A stretch of DNA of 64,000 nucleotides from Glaciecola nitratireducens FR1064 (GTDB lineage Bacteria; Pseudomonadota; Gammaproteobacteria; Enterobacterales; Alteromonadaceae), in contig NC_016041.1 of the NCBI RefSeq assembly GCF_000226565.1, positions 992,001 to 1,056,000 on the forward strand. The letters are read 5' to 3'. This document shows positions 9,063 through 18,144 of this stretch, in pieces. A model generated the notes under the pieces. The model saw only the letters and a list, made by a program, of their open reading frames with translations, did not search any database and was not told where the DNA came from. Position numbers and translations under genes: made by a program. Every line of letters starts with the position of its first letter. The first letter of the stretch is position 1.

Positions 9063-9545
9063 TTAGCGATAAAGCATTTGTTTTCTGGTTTTCGCCATTT
9101 CGTTCAGCAAACGGTTTTGTACATTGTGAGGAATATCCGCTTTGTCCATCGCATTGATGAATAAGTCGACACCATGGTTAAAGTTGGCCTCTGTTATATT
9201 CATTCCAGTATGAACCTGCTCCATACTATCACCCGTGTACGTGCAAGGACCTTGAGCCATTACACATAGTTGCTCAGAAAGCTTCTCTTTAAAACGTTGC
9301 ATGTTGCTGTCTTTGAAGAATGCGTAGGTTTCTTGATCGAATGCGATTTCGTTAATAAAGTTGTCAACAATTTCATCTATCTTCGCTTTACCACCTAAGG
9401 TTTGATATAAATTATCCGAGCTAGATACTACGCTAGAAGACGCCGAGGTGGTGGGCGTCGCGCAACCGGTTATTGCCACCAGGCAAAGCCCTAAGAATGT
9501 GATACAGACCACGCTTTTATTCAATTTGAGTTGAGTTTTACGCAT
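9063..9545 (-). CDS. Group I truncated hemoglobin, predicted lipoprotein
   Basis: 160 residues. A signal peptide ends in the lipobox LVAITGCATP, so the globin is predicted to be lipid-anchored in the envelope, unusual for a truncated hemoglobin. The globin core begins LYQTLGGKAKIDEIVDNF. GPCTYTGDSMEQVHTGMNI holds the expected proximal histidine, and NFNHGVDLFINAMD follows. Family members bind O2 or NO through heme. It overlaps the DUF3034 gene by one base and is the last gene of a leftward cluster (cupredoxin-like, GGDEF/EAL, DUF3034, globin), which suggests co-expression. Heme binding is inferred. Confidence 0.8.
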   Translation of the reverse strand: MRKTQLKLNKSVVCITFLGLCLVAITGCATPTTSASSSVVSSSDNLYQTLGGKAKIDEIVDNFINEIAFDQETYAFFKDSNMQRFKEKLSEQLCVMAQGPCTYTGDSMEQVHTGMNITEANFNHGVDLFINAMDKADIPHNVQNRLLNEMAKTRKQMLYR

Positions 9546-10387
9546 TATAAATGTCCATTAATTGAAAAATATAAACCATTTTGATCAGGAGCACCTGCAA
9601 TAGTGCCAAGCTTTGTGTATGCCGCGGTTATAGAAACCGACTTGCTAGGAATGTAAGTTACAAAGAAGTCGATCCAATCATCTTCCTTTAAGCCTAGGTT
9701 ATCTGGTTTTTGACGATACTCTACGCCAACGGCTAAATGCCGAGAGAATAAGATGCCGGCTGACGCTTCGAGCATCACTTTATAGCTGTCATTGCCTTGA
9801 CCACCAAAGCCCAAAAGGCCTAATTCATTCGCTTTGGTTGCTCTCGCGGTTACATTCCATACTGCGTTATAACCGGCTATAGCGCCTAAGTGAATCTTAG
9901 TTGCCGCAAGATAAATGTCGGTACCCGACGTGTCTTTGGCTCCTAAGGCGTTTGCAATTGCTTTGTCTTCAAGCATTTTGTGTTGAACACCAAGGCTTAT
10001 TTGCGGTAATTCCGAATAAACAGCATCGCCATATAATTTGTACTTTGCACCGACAATATTCATTTTAATGTCGCCGCCAAGTGTTTTTAAGTCAAGACGT
10101 TGATGCCCAAGGCTAAGTTCAAGCTTGTCATAGAAGGACGCGCTTACCGCTTGAACATTCAGTCGATAATCTTCTAAATCAACCTGTGAGAGTGCCGCAG
10201 ATACAGATATTTGGTCTTGACTGTCATAACCTGAGAGTGTTGCCCAAGGCACTATACCACCGCCTCCGGCTCCTTCTATCTGGCTCAAGCCGGCAGTTGC
10301 GAGTAATTTTCCATCGTTGGCGTGTATTGTTGTAGAACCCAGAGTAGCAAAGAGTGCTAGCGAGAGAAATAAATGTTTATACGGCAT
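9545..10387 (-). CDS. DUF3034 family exported protein
   Basis: 280 residues with an N-terminal signal peptide (LFLSLALFATLGSTTIHA). The mature part starts DGKLLATAGLSQIEGAGGGG and then shows alternating hydrophobic strands with aromatic ends, as in a small outer-membrane barrel. The glycine-rich motif GAGGGGIVPWA is the feature by which I assign it to DUF3034. The family has no known biochemical function. It follows the GGDEF/EAL gene by 36 bases and overlaps the globin by one base, so an operon is likely. Confidence 0.75.
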   Translation of the reverse strand: MPYKHLFLSLALFATLGSTTIHANDGKLLATAGLSQIEGAGGGGIVPWATLSGYDSQDQISVSAALSQVDLEDYRLNVQAVSASFYDKLELSLGHQRLDLKTLGGDIKMNIVGAKYKLYGDAVYSELPQISLGVQHKMLEDKAIANALGAKDTSGTDIYLAATKIHLGAIAGYNAVWNVTARATKANELGLLGFGGQGNDSYKVMLEASAGILFSRHLAVGVEYRQKPDNLGLKEDDWIDFFVTYIPSKSVSITAAYTKLGTIAGAPDQNGLYFSINGHL

Positions 10388-10423
10388 AAGGATCTCACTG
10401 ATAAATTTTATAAAAATTGAACG

Positions 10424-12733
10424 TTAATACTTGTATTCTTTAAACCACTTCACGAAGCTTGCGGCATCAATTGGACGACAAATGTGGTAACCCTGAGCCC
10501 ATTCGCAGCCATAGTCGTCAAGTAGCTCAAGTGAGTTCTGATTTTCTACACCCTCAGCCACTATTTCCATACCGAATTGGTGGGCTAGCAAAACAACACT
10601 TTGGACGATGTTTTGATCAGAAACCTGCTCATCTAGTTTTAGCACAAAGCTTTTATCTATTTTCAGGATATCGGCAGGCAATTGGCTTAAATATGAGAGT
10701 GATGAGTAGCCCGTACCAAAGTCATCAATGGCTATTTTGAACCCTGCGTCGCGCATTATTGTTAGTTGTTGAACCGCCTCACTTAAATTTTTCACCAAGT
10801 GCCCCTCGGTCATCTCGAACGATAATACGCTGGGCGGCAAGTCGTAGGCGTTTAATAGCGATAATATCGTCGGCAATAACTCAGCGTTCATGACATCCTG
10901 AGCCGATATATTGATGGCAACGGTTACGTCGATTCCTTGCGCTCTAAAGCTTTGTATATCTTGAATTGCTTGGTGATATACCCAAGCGGTAATTTCACCG
11001 ATAAAGCCAGCGTGTTCAGCTACGGCGATAAAATCTTCTGGTGATACAAAGCCAAGCTCCGCATTATTCCAGCGGATCAATGCCTCAACTGCTGTGACTT
11101 TTTTGTGCACTAGGTTTAATTTTGGTTGATAAAATAGAGCCAATTCGCCCTTAGTGTTTGAGAGTTCTTTCTTCAGCTCAGTAATGATAGACAAGCGCCG
11201 CGTATACTTTTCTTCTAATCCAGCACTAAAATGTAATATAAATTGGCGGGTAATTTGCGCTTCATCAATAACAATATTCATGCGCCTAAACAACTCACTC
11301 GGCGAATGCGTCTCCGATGGACAATTAATAACGCCCATTGCAACCGTCATAGGAATACTTAAATCGCCGCTAAGCACGTCGCCATCGATCTGTGTTTTTA
11401 TAACCTTGAGTTCTTCTTCAGTTAAAATTTTGTCAGGTACCCAGAGTAATTCTCCGCCCGTTAAGCGTGCCGATAATCCGCCTAGACTTGTTACACGGCG
11501 GGCTAATTCTTGCAAACACAAGTCACCATTGTGATAACCAAAAGTGTCATTAACGCCTCTGAACCCAAATATGTTAATACCAATCGCTTGGAAGGTATCT
11601 TTATTCTCAAACTTTTTATCAAGCAAGGTTTCAGCATGATTGCGATTGTATAAGGTGGTGAGCACGTCGTGCTGCGCTTGGTATACCACCTTTCTTTCTC
11701 GGTCTTGAATGCTTTCCTGCATCGTGTCAAACGCGTGAGAAAGAGTACTTAGTTCAGATGAATGCCAATCAACATCAATTTTTTCATCATAAATGCCGAC
11801 CGAAATTTTCTCGGCATGATTGGTCAGTGAATGTATGGGTTTGACTAATTTGCGAGAAAACAGCGCACCTAACAAAACGGCAATCAGGATAGCAAGGAGG
11901 GCAATCCAGGCAAGACTGGTTTGGAGAGAAATAAAGTCGGCAAAAACAACTTTTACTTCGTTCGACAGCATAATGTCAATTTTCAAGCCTTCTTTGTCTA
12001 GAAAAGTAAATCGGGTTGAAATCAGTTTGCTGTCAGCTGAAAACGCTAATAGCGGCAAATACAGTGCGTCAGTATTCTCAATTTGAATGTTCTGAGTGTA
12101 TTGTTCGGGTTTTAACGTGCTTATTCTGTAAGATTCGTTACCTTCAATATATACAATGAGTGTCGTATCAAGCTGGGTTATCTTTTTTAACTGGTCTGCA
12201 AGTAAGCGGTCAATTTCGAAGCCCATTAAAGCAACTGCAATGGGGCGAGGGGCTTTTATGCTAGAAAGTAAAACTTGGTAGAGCTTATTATTGATAGAGA
12301 GTATTGAGCTTGAGTTTCCTTCCGATACTGCAGCATCAATGAATTCGGGATAAATAAAGGGAGACTGCGCTTTTATTAGCTCGGGCACACTAGTAATGGT
12401 TAGAGCATCAAGTGAAATTAAGGCGGTTAGATCTGCGTTAACCCGTTTGCCGTGATTAGAAAGTACGCTGTCAATTGTCAGTTTGTCTCCAGTTCCTACC
12501 GCTCTCTTAAAGCCATAGTCGTCGGTCAATACAGTGACTGAATTCGCTAGCTGTTTTGTGCGATTCTCTAGCACGAGCGTGAGTACGTTGCGCGCAACGT
12601 CTAAGTCATTTTTTAGTCTAGCTGCCGCTTGCTCACTAGTCGATTTCCAAACAAAAAGCACGAGAACCAACGTCGTTAGAACGACGATCCCGATAATAAG
12701 CTTGTTAATGCGTTTATTTAAAGACTGCTGCAT
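10424..12733 (-). CDS. c-di-GMP phosphodiesterase with degenerate GGDEF domain
   Basis: 769 residues. A membrane helix (about 14-31), a periplasmic sensor region (about 32-272), a second helix (about 274-296), HAMP, GGDEF (about 350-500) and EAL (about 520-765). The cyclase signature is replaced by TGGELLW, so synthesis is unlikely and the domain may only regulate. The EAL domain keeps the catalytic residues: VEALIRW, INIS, FEMTE, DDFGTGYSS, LKIDKSF, AEGVE and QGYH. It is therefore probably a c-di-GMP hydrolase whose activity is set by the periplasmic sensor. It lies between the cupredoxin-like gene (17 bases away) and DUF3034. Confidence 0.9.
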   Translation of the reverse strand: MQQSLNKRINKLIIGIVVLTTLVLVLFVWKSTSEQAAARLKNDLDVARNVLTLVLENRTKQLANSVTVLTDDYGFKRAVGTGDKLTIDSVLSNHGKRVNADLTALISLDALTITSVPELIKAQSPFIYPEFIDAAVSEGNSSSILSINNKLYQVLLSSIKAPRPIAVALMGFEIDRLLADQLKKITQLDTTLIVYIEGNESYRISTLKPEQYTQNIQIENTDALYLPLLAFSADSKLISTRFTFLDKEGLKIDIMLSNEVKVVFADFISLQTSLAWIALLAILIAVLLGALFSRKLVKPIHSLTNHAEKISVGIYDEKIDVDWHSSELSTLSHAFDTMQESIQDRERKVVYQAQHDVLTTLYNRNHAETLLDKKFENKDTFQAIGINIFGFRGVNDTFGYHNGDLCLQELARRVTSLGGLSARLTGGELLWVPDKILTEEELKVIKTQIDGDVLSGDLSIPMTVAMGVINCPSETHSPSELFRRMNIVIDEAQITRQFILHFSAGLEEKYTRRLSIITELKKELSNTKGELALFYQPKLNLVHKKVTAVEALIRWNNAELGFVSPEDFIAVAEHAGFIGEITAWVYHQAIQDIQSFRAQGIDVTVAINISAQDVMNAELLPTILSLLNAYDLPPSVLSFEMTEGHLVKNLSEAVQQLTIMRDAGFKIAIDDFGTGYSSLSYLSQLPADILKIDKSFVLKLDEQVSDQNIVQSVVLLAHQFGMEIVAEGVENQNSLELLDDYGCEWAQGYHICRPIDAASFVKWFKEYKY

Positions 12734-12750
12734 TGTTTATTCGTTATCAA

Positions 12751-13422
12751 TTAGTTACCAAATTTTTTCTTAAAACCAGTGTTAAGCTCTGGTTTCGCAA
12801 TTTCTAAGCCAAATGGCAAAGTAATACTGTGATTTTTTGTATTACCGGGTAAGCGCACTGTTACTCTCTTTGTTTGCATAGGTGAAAGCTCGGGATGCCA
12901 CACTGACAACTCTACTTCTGCTGCTGACTTGATATCGTCAGGCAAGGGAATTGACAGCTCTCCAAGTGTATCGGTCATTGCTGTTAATTCGCCACCATTT
13001 ATATAGATATAACCAATCATATTGTCATGAATATTACAGCCTAGAACCACAACTCCCTCGTTCTTGAAGGAGAGTGGCTTTGCCTCGCTTCCACTAAACA
13101 ATTGAATTTCAAATTGATTAGGTGACGAAAAGCTATAAACATGGTGTCTTACAGCGTCGCTATTTGGAAAATCAACCATTTGATTTTTTTGGACTACTAA
13201 TACGTAGGGAGCAAATTGTTTGTCAATTTGGTCCATGATCGCCAGTGCAGTTTGTTCCGCTACCTTAATTTCAGGAAATGAAACCACGGCATTCGCGACA
13301 GGTGTACCATTTTTATCGAGAATTTTAAGGTCAAGTGCCTTCGCAATTGGAATTTGACTCATCAATATTACGACAAATGCGGTAACGATTTGTCTGTTTA
13401 TTTGTCTATTTTTAAGCAACAT
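12751..13422 (-). CDS. Exported cupredoxin-like protein (methylamine-utilization-protein family)
   Basis: About 223 residues from the ATG at 13422 (GAGA just upstream); a TTG start 21 bases earlier is also open. A signal peptide (VTAFVVILMSQIPIAKA) precedes a first domain beginning LDLKILDKNGTPVANAVVSF and a cupredoxin-like part with NSDAVRHHVYSF, then VVLGCNIHDNMIGYI. The H, C and H residues in these motifs are those expected of a type I copper or related metal site. Relatives are often named methylamine utilization protein without evidence. It is directly upstream of the GGDEF/EAL gene and could supply its periplasmic signal; that is inference. Confidence 0.72.
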   Translation of the reverse strand: MLLKNRQINRQIVTAFVVILMSQIPIAKALDLKILDKNGTPVANAVVSFPEIKVAEQTALAIMDQIDKQFAPYVLVVQKNQMVDFPNSDAVRHHVYSFSSPNQFEIQLFSGSEAKPLSFKNEGVVVLGCNIHDNMIGYIYINGGELTAMTDTLGELSIPLPDDIKSAAEVELSVWHPELSPMQTKRVTVRLPGNTKNHSITLPFGLEIAKPELNTGFKKKFGN

Positions 13423-13551
13423 GGATTCTCGATAACAATACAATTGGCATATACAATAACAAATTACCTCAGCGTTCTAGAATCAATACTAATAATAAGG
13501 TATGAAAGTTTATATTTAGTATTAAATAAAAAAGCCTGTTGATTGATGTTC

Positions 13552-15645
13552 TTACCTCATGAAGGGAAGTACTCTCTTACTCTCTTTTTTATATGGCACT
13601 GCTAGTAACGTTGGCAGATCTGTAGGTTTTCCGAACAAATAACCCTGCAGCTGATGGCAACCGTGGGCAACTAAGAAGTCCATTTGCTGACGTGTTTCTA
13701 CACCCTCTGCGCATATATTCAGATTGAGCTGCTTCGCCATTTCAATCACCGTTTTAGTGACGAGTGTACTGCGTTTTGATATCCCCAAATTATCTACAAA
13801 TTGTTTGTCAATTTTGAGTGTATTTAGCTGGATTTGTGTTAAATAACTTAGTGACGAATAACCTGTGCCAAAGTCATCGAGAGCAATAGATGAACCAAGC
13901 GTTCTAATATTCTCGAAGAAGGCGTTAGCCATATCGAAGTTTTCAAGGTATGTCGACTCGGTCACTTCAAACTCAATGCATTTAGGATTGATCATATGAC
14001 GCGCGTAAAGTGACGTAATAAGCTCTAAGATTTTAGCATTCTTTAAGTCATGGGCGGATAAATTGAGCGCAATCACGGTATCTTCGCCAAAATGCTCAAG
14101 GATACTTGCGTAGTTAAACATCACTTCTTTTAGGAGCCACTCTGTGATTTGATTTATTTTACCGCTTTGCTCTGCGATCATAATGAATTCGTCAGGTGAG
14201 ACCAGACCAAGTTCATCGCTACTCCATCGAAGCAAGGCTTCAAAACCAACAATTTGTTCATCCGCATTAACTTTGGGTTGATAATAAACTTGGAATTCGT
14301 TGTTTCGTAAACCAGACACAATGCTATTAGCAATAATAAGCCGGCGTCTGTTGTCTTCCATCATGGCAGGGATAAAAATAGTGTGTTTGTTTTTGCCTTC
14401 CACTTTTGATTTATACATTGCCACATCAGCATTACTGACAAAGTCGCTTAGATTGTATTTAGCATCAGTTGCGCGCGCAATACCAATGCTCACACTGATC
14501 AATATCTCCCAGTCGCTAATATAAAATGGCTTACTAATTTCCTTGATAATACGCTCTGCAATGTCAGTCACAACAAAGTCATTCGGATCGTTGTAAAGTA
14601 AAATAAGGAACTCATCGCCACCAAGACGGGCAATCAAATCACCATGGCGTAAAAACCGTTGCGTGCGTTTACTGGCTTCAATAAGCAGCTTGTCACCTAC
14701 TTCATGACCATGGGTGTCGTTAACGCCTTTGAAACCATCAAGATCAAAGTACATGAGCACCATATCATCGTTTTCGCCCTCAGCTTGGCTCAATGATTTA
14801 CGCAAAGTTTCCATAAAAAACTGGCGATTAGGTAAACCGGTTAAGCTATCAAAATTGGCTAGCCTTTCCATATCTTTACGCTGCTGCATTAGTTGTTGAG
14901 TGTAGTGCTTATTTTTGATCTCTTCGTCATGAATAGTATCCATCATACTGCTCATTTCATTGCTCAAGTCGGTAACTTCTTGCTTACCATGGACTTTAAT
15001 ATCGATACTGTAGTCGTTAGTTTGTTTGATTTGATGAGCTAAACGAGCCAGTTTTTGGAAGGGCAACAGCATCTTACTATTCAGCCATAAAGACAGTGCG
15101 ATACCAATACCGATAACGATAATGGTTAGAGGGAGCACATTTTTCATTAGTGCAATTTTGCTTCGATCTAGAGGGTTTTGCAGGTCATTGGCTATTAACA
15201 AATAACCGAGTGGAAACGCTACTTCACCTATGAGCTTTTTAGCATATAGTTGGCCTTTACTTGTCGACATTCCGATCTCGAGTTCGCGGAGTTGTTCTGT
15301 ATCGACACTTAAATTTGGCCTGCCGATTTCCTGCAGAGGCTTTCCTGCATGAAACTCGATTTCTTTAAAATCTTTATCAACAACAATCGCAAAGTCCACG
15401 TTTTCGTATTCCGTTAATTCCAGCAGCGCTTTAGTCACCTCGAGTTTGTCTATATTCGATGCCCCTAATATAGTGAACAAATCTTCGGCCATGTTATTCG
15501 ATAAGCCATCAAGGTTGCTGGTAACTGCTTCACTATAGAGTTCTTCGTGTTGAAAAATTGCAAAGCTCAAGACAGCGGCACACAAACTCGCAATAGCCAA
15601 ACTATTGAAAGCGGTAAGGGTGGAGCGGATTGTTTTAAATATCAT
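13552..15645 (-). CDS. Dual GGDEF/EAL c-di-GMP enzyme with periplasmic sensor
   Basis: 697 residues. Membrane helices at about 10-28 and 173-193 flank a periplasmic region; HAMP, GGDEF and EAL domains follow. The cyclase site is intact (ARLGGDEFLILL), preceded five residues earlier by an RHGD inhibitory site. The EAL site is also complete: FEALLRW, ALNLS, FEVTES, DDFGTGYSS, LKIDKQF, AEGVE and LQGY. Either activity is possible. The gene ends 129 bases before the start of the cupredoxin-like gene on the same strand and may belong to that transcript or provide an opposing activity. Confidence 0.9.
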   Translation of the reverse strand: MIFKTIRSTLTAFNSLAIASLCAAVLSFAIFQHEELYSEAVTSNLDGLSNNMAEDLFTILGASNIDKLEVTKALLELTEYENVDFAIVVDKDFKEIEFHAGKPLQEIGRPNLSVDTEQLRELEIGMSTSKGQLYAKKLIGEVAFPLGYLLIANDLQNPLDRSKIALMKNVLPLTIIVIGIGIALSLWLNSKMLLPFQKLARLAHQIKQTNDYSIDIKVHGKQEVTDLSNEMSSMMDTIHDEEIKNKHYTQQLMQQRKDMERLANFDSLTGLPNRQFFMETLRKSLSQAEGENDDMVLMYFDLDGFKGVNDTHGHEVGDKLLIEASKRTQRFLRHGDLIARLGGDEFLILLYNDPNDFVVTDIAERIIKEISKPFYISDWEILISVSIGIARATDAKYNLSDFVSNADVAMYKSKVEGKNKHTIFIPAMMEDNRRRLIIANSIVSGLRNNEFQVYYQPKVNADEQIVGFEALLRWSSDELGLVSPDEFIMIAEQSGKINQITEWLLKEVMFNYASILEHFGEDTVIALNLSAHDLKNAKILELITSLYARHMINPKCIEFEVTESTYLENFDMANAFFENIRTLGSSIALDDFGTGYSSLSYLTQIQLNTLKIDKQFVDNLGISKRSTLVTKTVIEMAKQLNLNICAEGVETRQQMDFLVAHGCHQLQGYLFGKPTDLPTLLAVPYKKESKRVLPFMR

Positions 15646-15894
15646 AAAATCATTATAAAGACGCGTTCAAAAATTAACAGCCAATCTCAGTTTTAGAGCG
15701 TATGCGTTAATATAGAATGGTATAAATAACTGGGGTTTACGTTGGTTTAGTGCTTGCCTATGTACCTAACATGCATAAATGTCGGGCTGTGTTGATAAAT
15801 TCATAAGCGACAATTGTACAAATGAAAAAATTTCCATCAAACTGAGCGCTAGTTATTGGATGAAAGCAAAAACGAATTTAGCAAAGGATAGATA

Positions 15895-16437
15895 ATGAGT
15901 AATGAAATAGTGTCAAATCAACAGGTCGAGCTGTTGGGGACATGCAACGTTGAAGACATGAAACTGCAGGCCTTGTCTCCAAAATACCGCACGTTAAATA
16001 TTATTGTGTCTTTGGTTATTGGCTTCGTTATTATTGGAATTCTAGTTTTATTAGCAGTACAGCCTTTCATTTCAATGCCAGAAAAGTATCTCAATTATTA
16101 CCATATTGTCGTTTTTGCTGTTGTTTTCTTAACGCTCTGGTCTGTGCTGTACAGCTTCTTTGCTGATCCGAAGAAGCAATATGCACTGCGAGAGTTTGAT
16201 GTGCATTTTCAATCGGGCTTGCTATTTTTTCGCACAGTGAGTCAGCCAATCATGCGGATCCAACATATCGAAATAGAGCGCGGGCCATTAGAGCGCAGCG
16301 CTGGTTTAGCCACGTTACAAGTATTCAGCGCTGGTGGGGCTCATCATACTTTTGAAATCCCAGGTTTGACGTATGAAAAAGCAATCGAACTACGTCAATT
16401 TATTCTGAATCACAAGGATGTTAGTCAAAATGGATAA
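15895..16437 (+). CDS. PH-domain membrane protein, YdbS-like
   Basis: 180 residues with two membrane helices (about 33-58 and 68-90) and a C-terminal bacterial PH (bPH2) domain containing VHFQSGLLFFRTVSQPIMRI and TLQVFSAGGAHHTFEIPG. This matches YdbS of the YdbS/YdbT pair, whose biochemical role is unsettled. AAAGGA precedes the ATG. It overlaps the next gene by 8 bases, a sign of translational coupling. Confidence 0.82.
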   Translation: MSNEIVSNQQVELLGTCNVEDMKLQALSPKYRTLNIIVSLVIGFVIIGILVLLAVQPFISMPEKYLNYYHIVVFAVVFLTLWSVLYSFFADPKKQYALREFDVHFQSGLLFFRTVSQPIMRIQHIEIERGPLERSAGLATLQVFSAGGAHHTFEIPGLTYEKAIELRQFILNHKDVSQNG

Positions 16438-18004
16438 TGGCGAGCTGTCTGAAACCAAGGTAGATAACCAGCAAGTTGCTGAACTGCAAAGTGAAGAGTG
16501 GAATCGACTTTCGCCGATCAGTATCGTCTACTTTGCTGTGAGCTCTATTTTCGCTTTTGCAAATACTTTGTTTTATCTGATACCTGTTCTTGCGCTCAAC
16601 TTCAACAAAATTAAAGAGCAGCCCTTGATTGTCGTTGCTGTGGCATTGACAGTTTTACTTGTATTTTTTGTGATGGGTGTGATGAATTACTGGTTCTATC
16701 GTTTTAGAGTTGGCGCTAATCGAATAGAGATCAAACAAGGTGTTTTTAAAAAGTCACACATTGATTTGCCTTTTGAACGAATTCAAAATGTTAAGTTATC
16801 TCAGCCGCTATATTATAGGTTTAATGACTATTCTTGTATTGAGTTAGATACTGCAGGTAGTGCAAAACAAGAGGCAAAAATCGTTGCGCTAAAAACACAT
16901 CTCGCTGAACAATTCCGGCTCCAGATACTTGAAACAGCTAATGAAGTGCACGCCGATGAGGGGGGGGCAGGGGAAGTTATAGATAAAGCTTCAAATGAAG
17001 TGATATTAAATCGTCGAAGCATGCGCGATCTCGTGATCCATGGCTTAACAAACAATCGCATCTGGATTTTTCTCGGGGCACTCGCGCCTTTTTACAACGC
17101 TATTTCGGATGTTTTAGCTCAGTTTTTTGAATCAATCGGCTTTGATGCTGAAGCTTATTTTAGTATAGAAACTCAGGCTTGGTGGGAGTTGGGTTTGCAT
17201 GTGCTGTCTGTAGCTATGTTAATTATGCTCGTTGTCGTTTTGTTATCCGTTGTTGGCGCTATTTTAATGTTTTATAAATACACATTAAGTAAAACCAGTG
17301 ACCGCTATATTAGACGCTCAGGTTTACTCACCAAGCATGAGGTGAGTATGAAGTTAAGTCGAATCCAAATAATGGTGCAAGCGCAGGACTGGCTTGATCT
17401 AATCTTAGGAAGGGTTAATTTATCATTTGAGCAAAATACATCGGGGGCTGCGAACGCGAATAAATCAGGCGAGCATATGGCGAATAAGCTGCTTGTTCCC
17501 TCTGTAACCGTTGATGAATCACTAGCGTTGATGCAAGACGCGATGCCTACACAAAAGCTGGGAGAACAAACGTTCAAGCCGATCTCCAAGCGCTATATAC
17601 TGCGAAGCTTTCTCTTTATTGCGCTCCCTGCTGCGGCCTTAGTATTTATTGCGATGTTTCAAAAAGAACCGATGACGGCATCGGTTTCTGCCGCTTTTGT
17701 GCTTGGCTTTATCACTGCACTGTCAGTAATAAGATGGAAGCGCTGGGGTTACAGCTATGACAATGAATATTTTTATCTTCGAAAAGGCTTTTTGGGCGTG
17801 AATTATTACTGTTTTCCAATGCATAAAGTGCAACAAGTGCAATTTAAACAAAATATATTCATTCGACAATACCGATTGGCAACATTCAAAGTGGTATTAG
17901 CCTCTGGGGCAAAGTTCGTTCCCTACATGCCTGCAAAAGAGGTGCAAAGCATAACTAATCGTATATTAAGTCAGCTCGTTGTTGATAAACGCTCTTGGAT
18001 GTAA
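16430..18004 (+). CDS. PH-domain membrane protein, YdbT-like
   Basis: About 524 residues from the ATG at 16430; an ATG 12 bases upstream lacks room for a ribosome binding site. Several membrane helix pairs alternate with repeated PH domains: RVGANRIEIKQGVFKKSH, then TSDRYIRRSGLLTKHEVSM and YDNEYFYLRKGFLGVNYYCF. Each PH repeat is followed by a region with R/K-V-Q-x-V-Q-like ends. It pairs with the YdbS-like gene it overlaps. Function beyond the family is unknown. Confidence 0.82.
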   Translation: MDNGELSETKVDNQQVAELQSEEWNRLSPISIVYFAVSSIFAFANTLFYLIPVLALNFNKIKEQPLIVVAVALTVLLVFFVMGVMNYWFYRFRVGANRIEIKQGVFKKSHIDLPFERIQNVKLSQPLYYRFNDYSCIELDTAGSAKQEAKIVALKTHLAEQFRLQILETANEVHADEGGAGEVIDKASNEVILNRRSMRDLVIHGLTNNRIWIFLGALAPFYNAISDVLAQFFESIGFDAEAYFSIETQAWWELGLHVLSVAMLIMLVVVLLSVVGAILMFYKYTLSKTSDRYIRRSGLLTKHEVSMKLSRIQIMVQAQDWLDLILGRVNLSFEQNTSGAANANKSGEHMANKLLVPSVTVDESLALMQDAMPTQKLGEQTFKPISKRYILRSFLFIALPAAALVFIAMFQKEPMTASVSAAFVLGFITALSVIRWKRWGYSYDNEYFYLRKGFLGVNYYCFPMHKVQQVQFKQNIFIRQYRLATFKVVLASGAKFVPYMPAKEVQSITNRILSQLVVDKRSWM

Positions 18005-18144
18005 AAATTCGATGAATTTTTGAGTGCTAGTTTAGTGTGTAGTTAGTAGACAGGAGTAGATAAAATACTGTACCTTGTCTGCGCTAAGAGTTTTGCTTGT
18101 AATTCGATAGGGTCTCCGAATTACAACTAATCAACAAGGATTGT

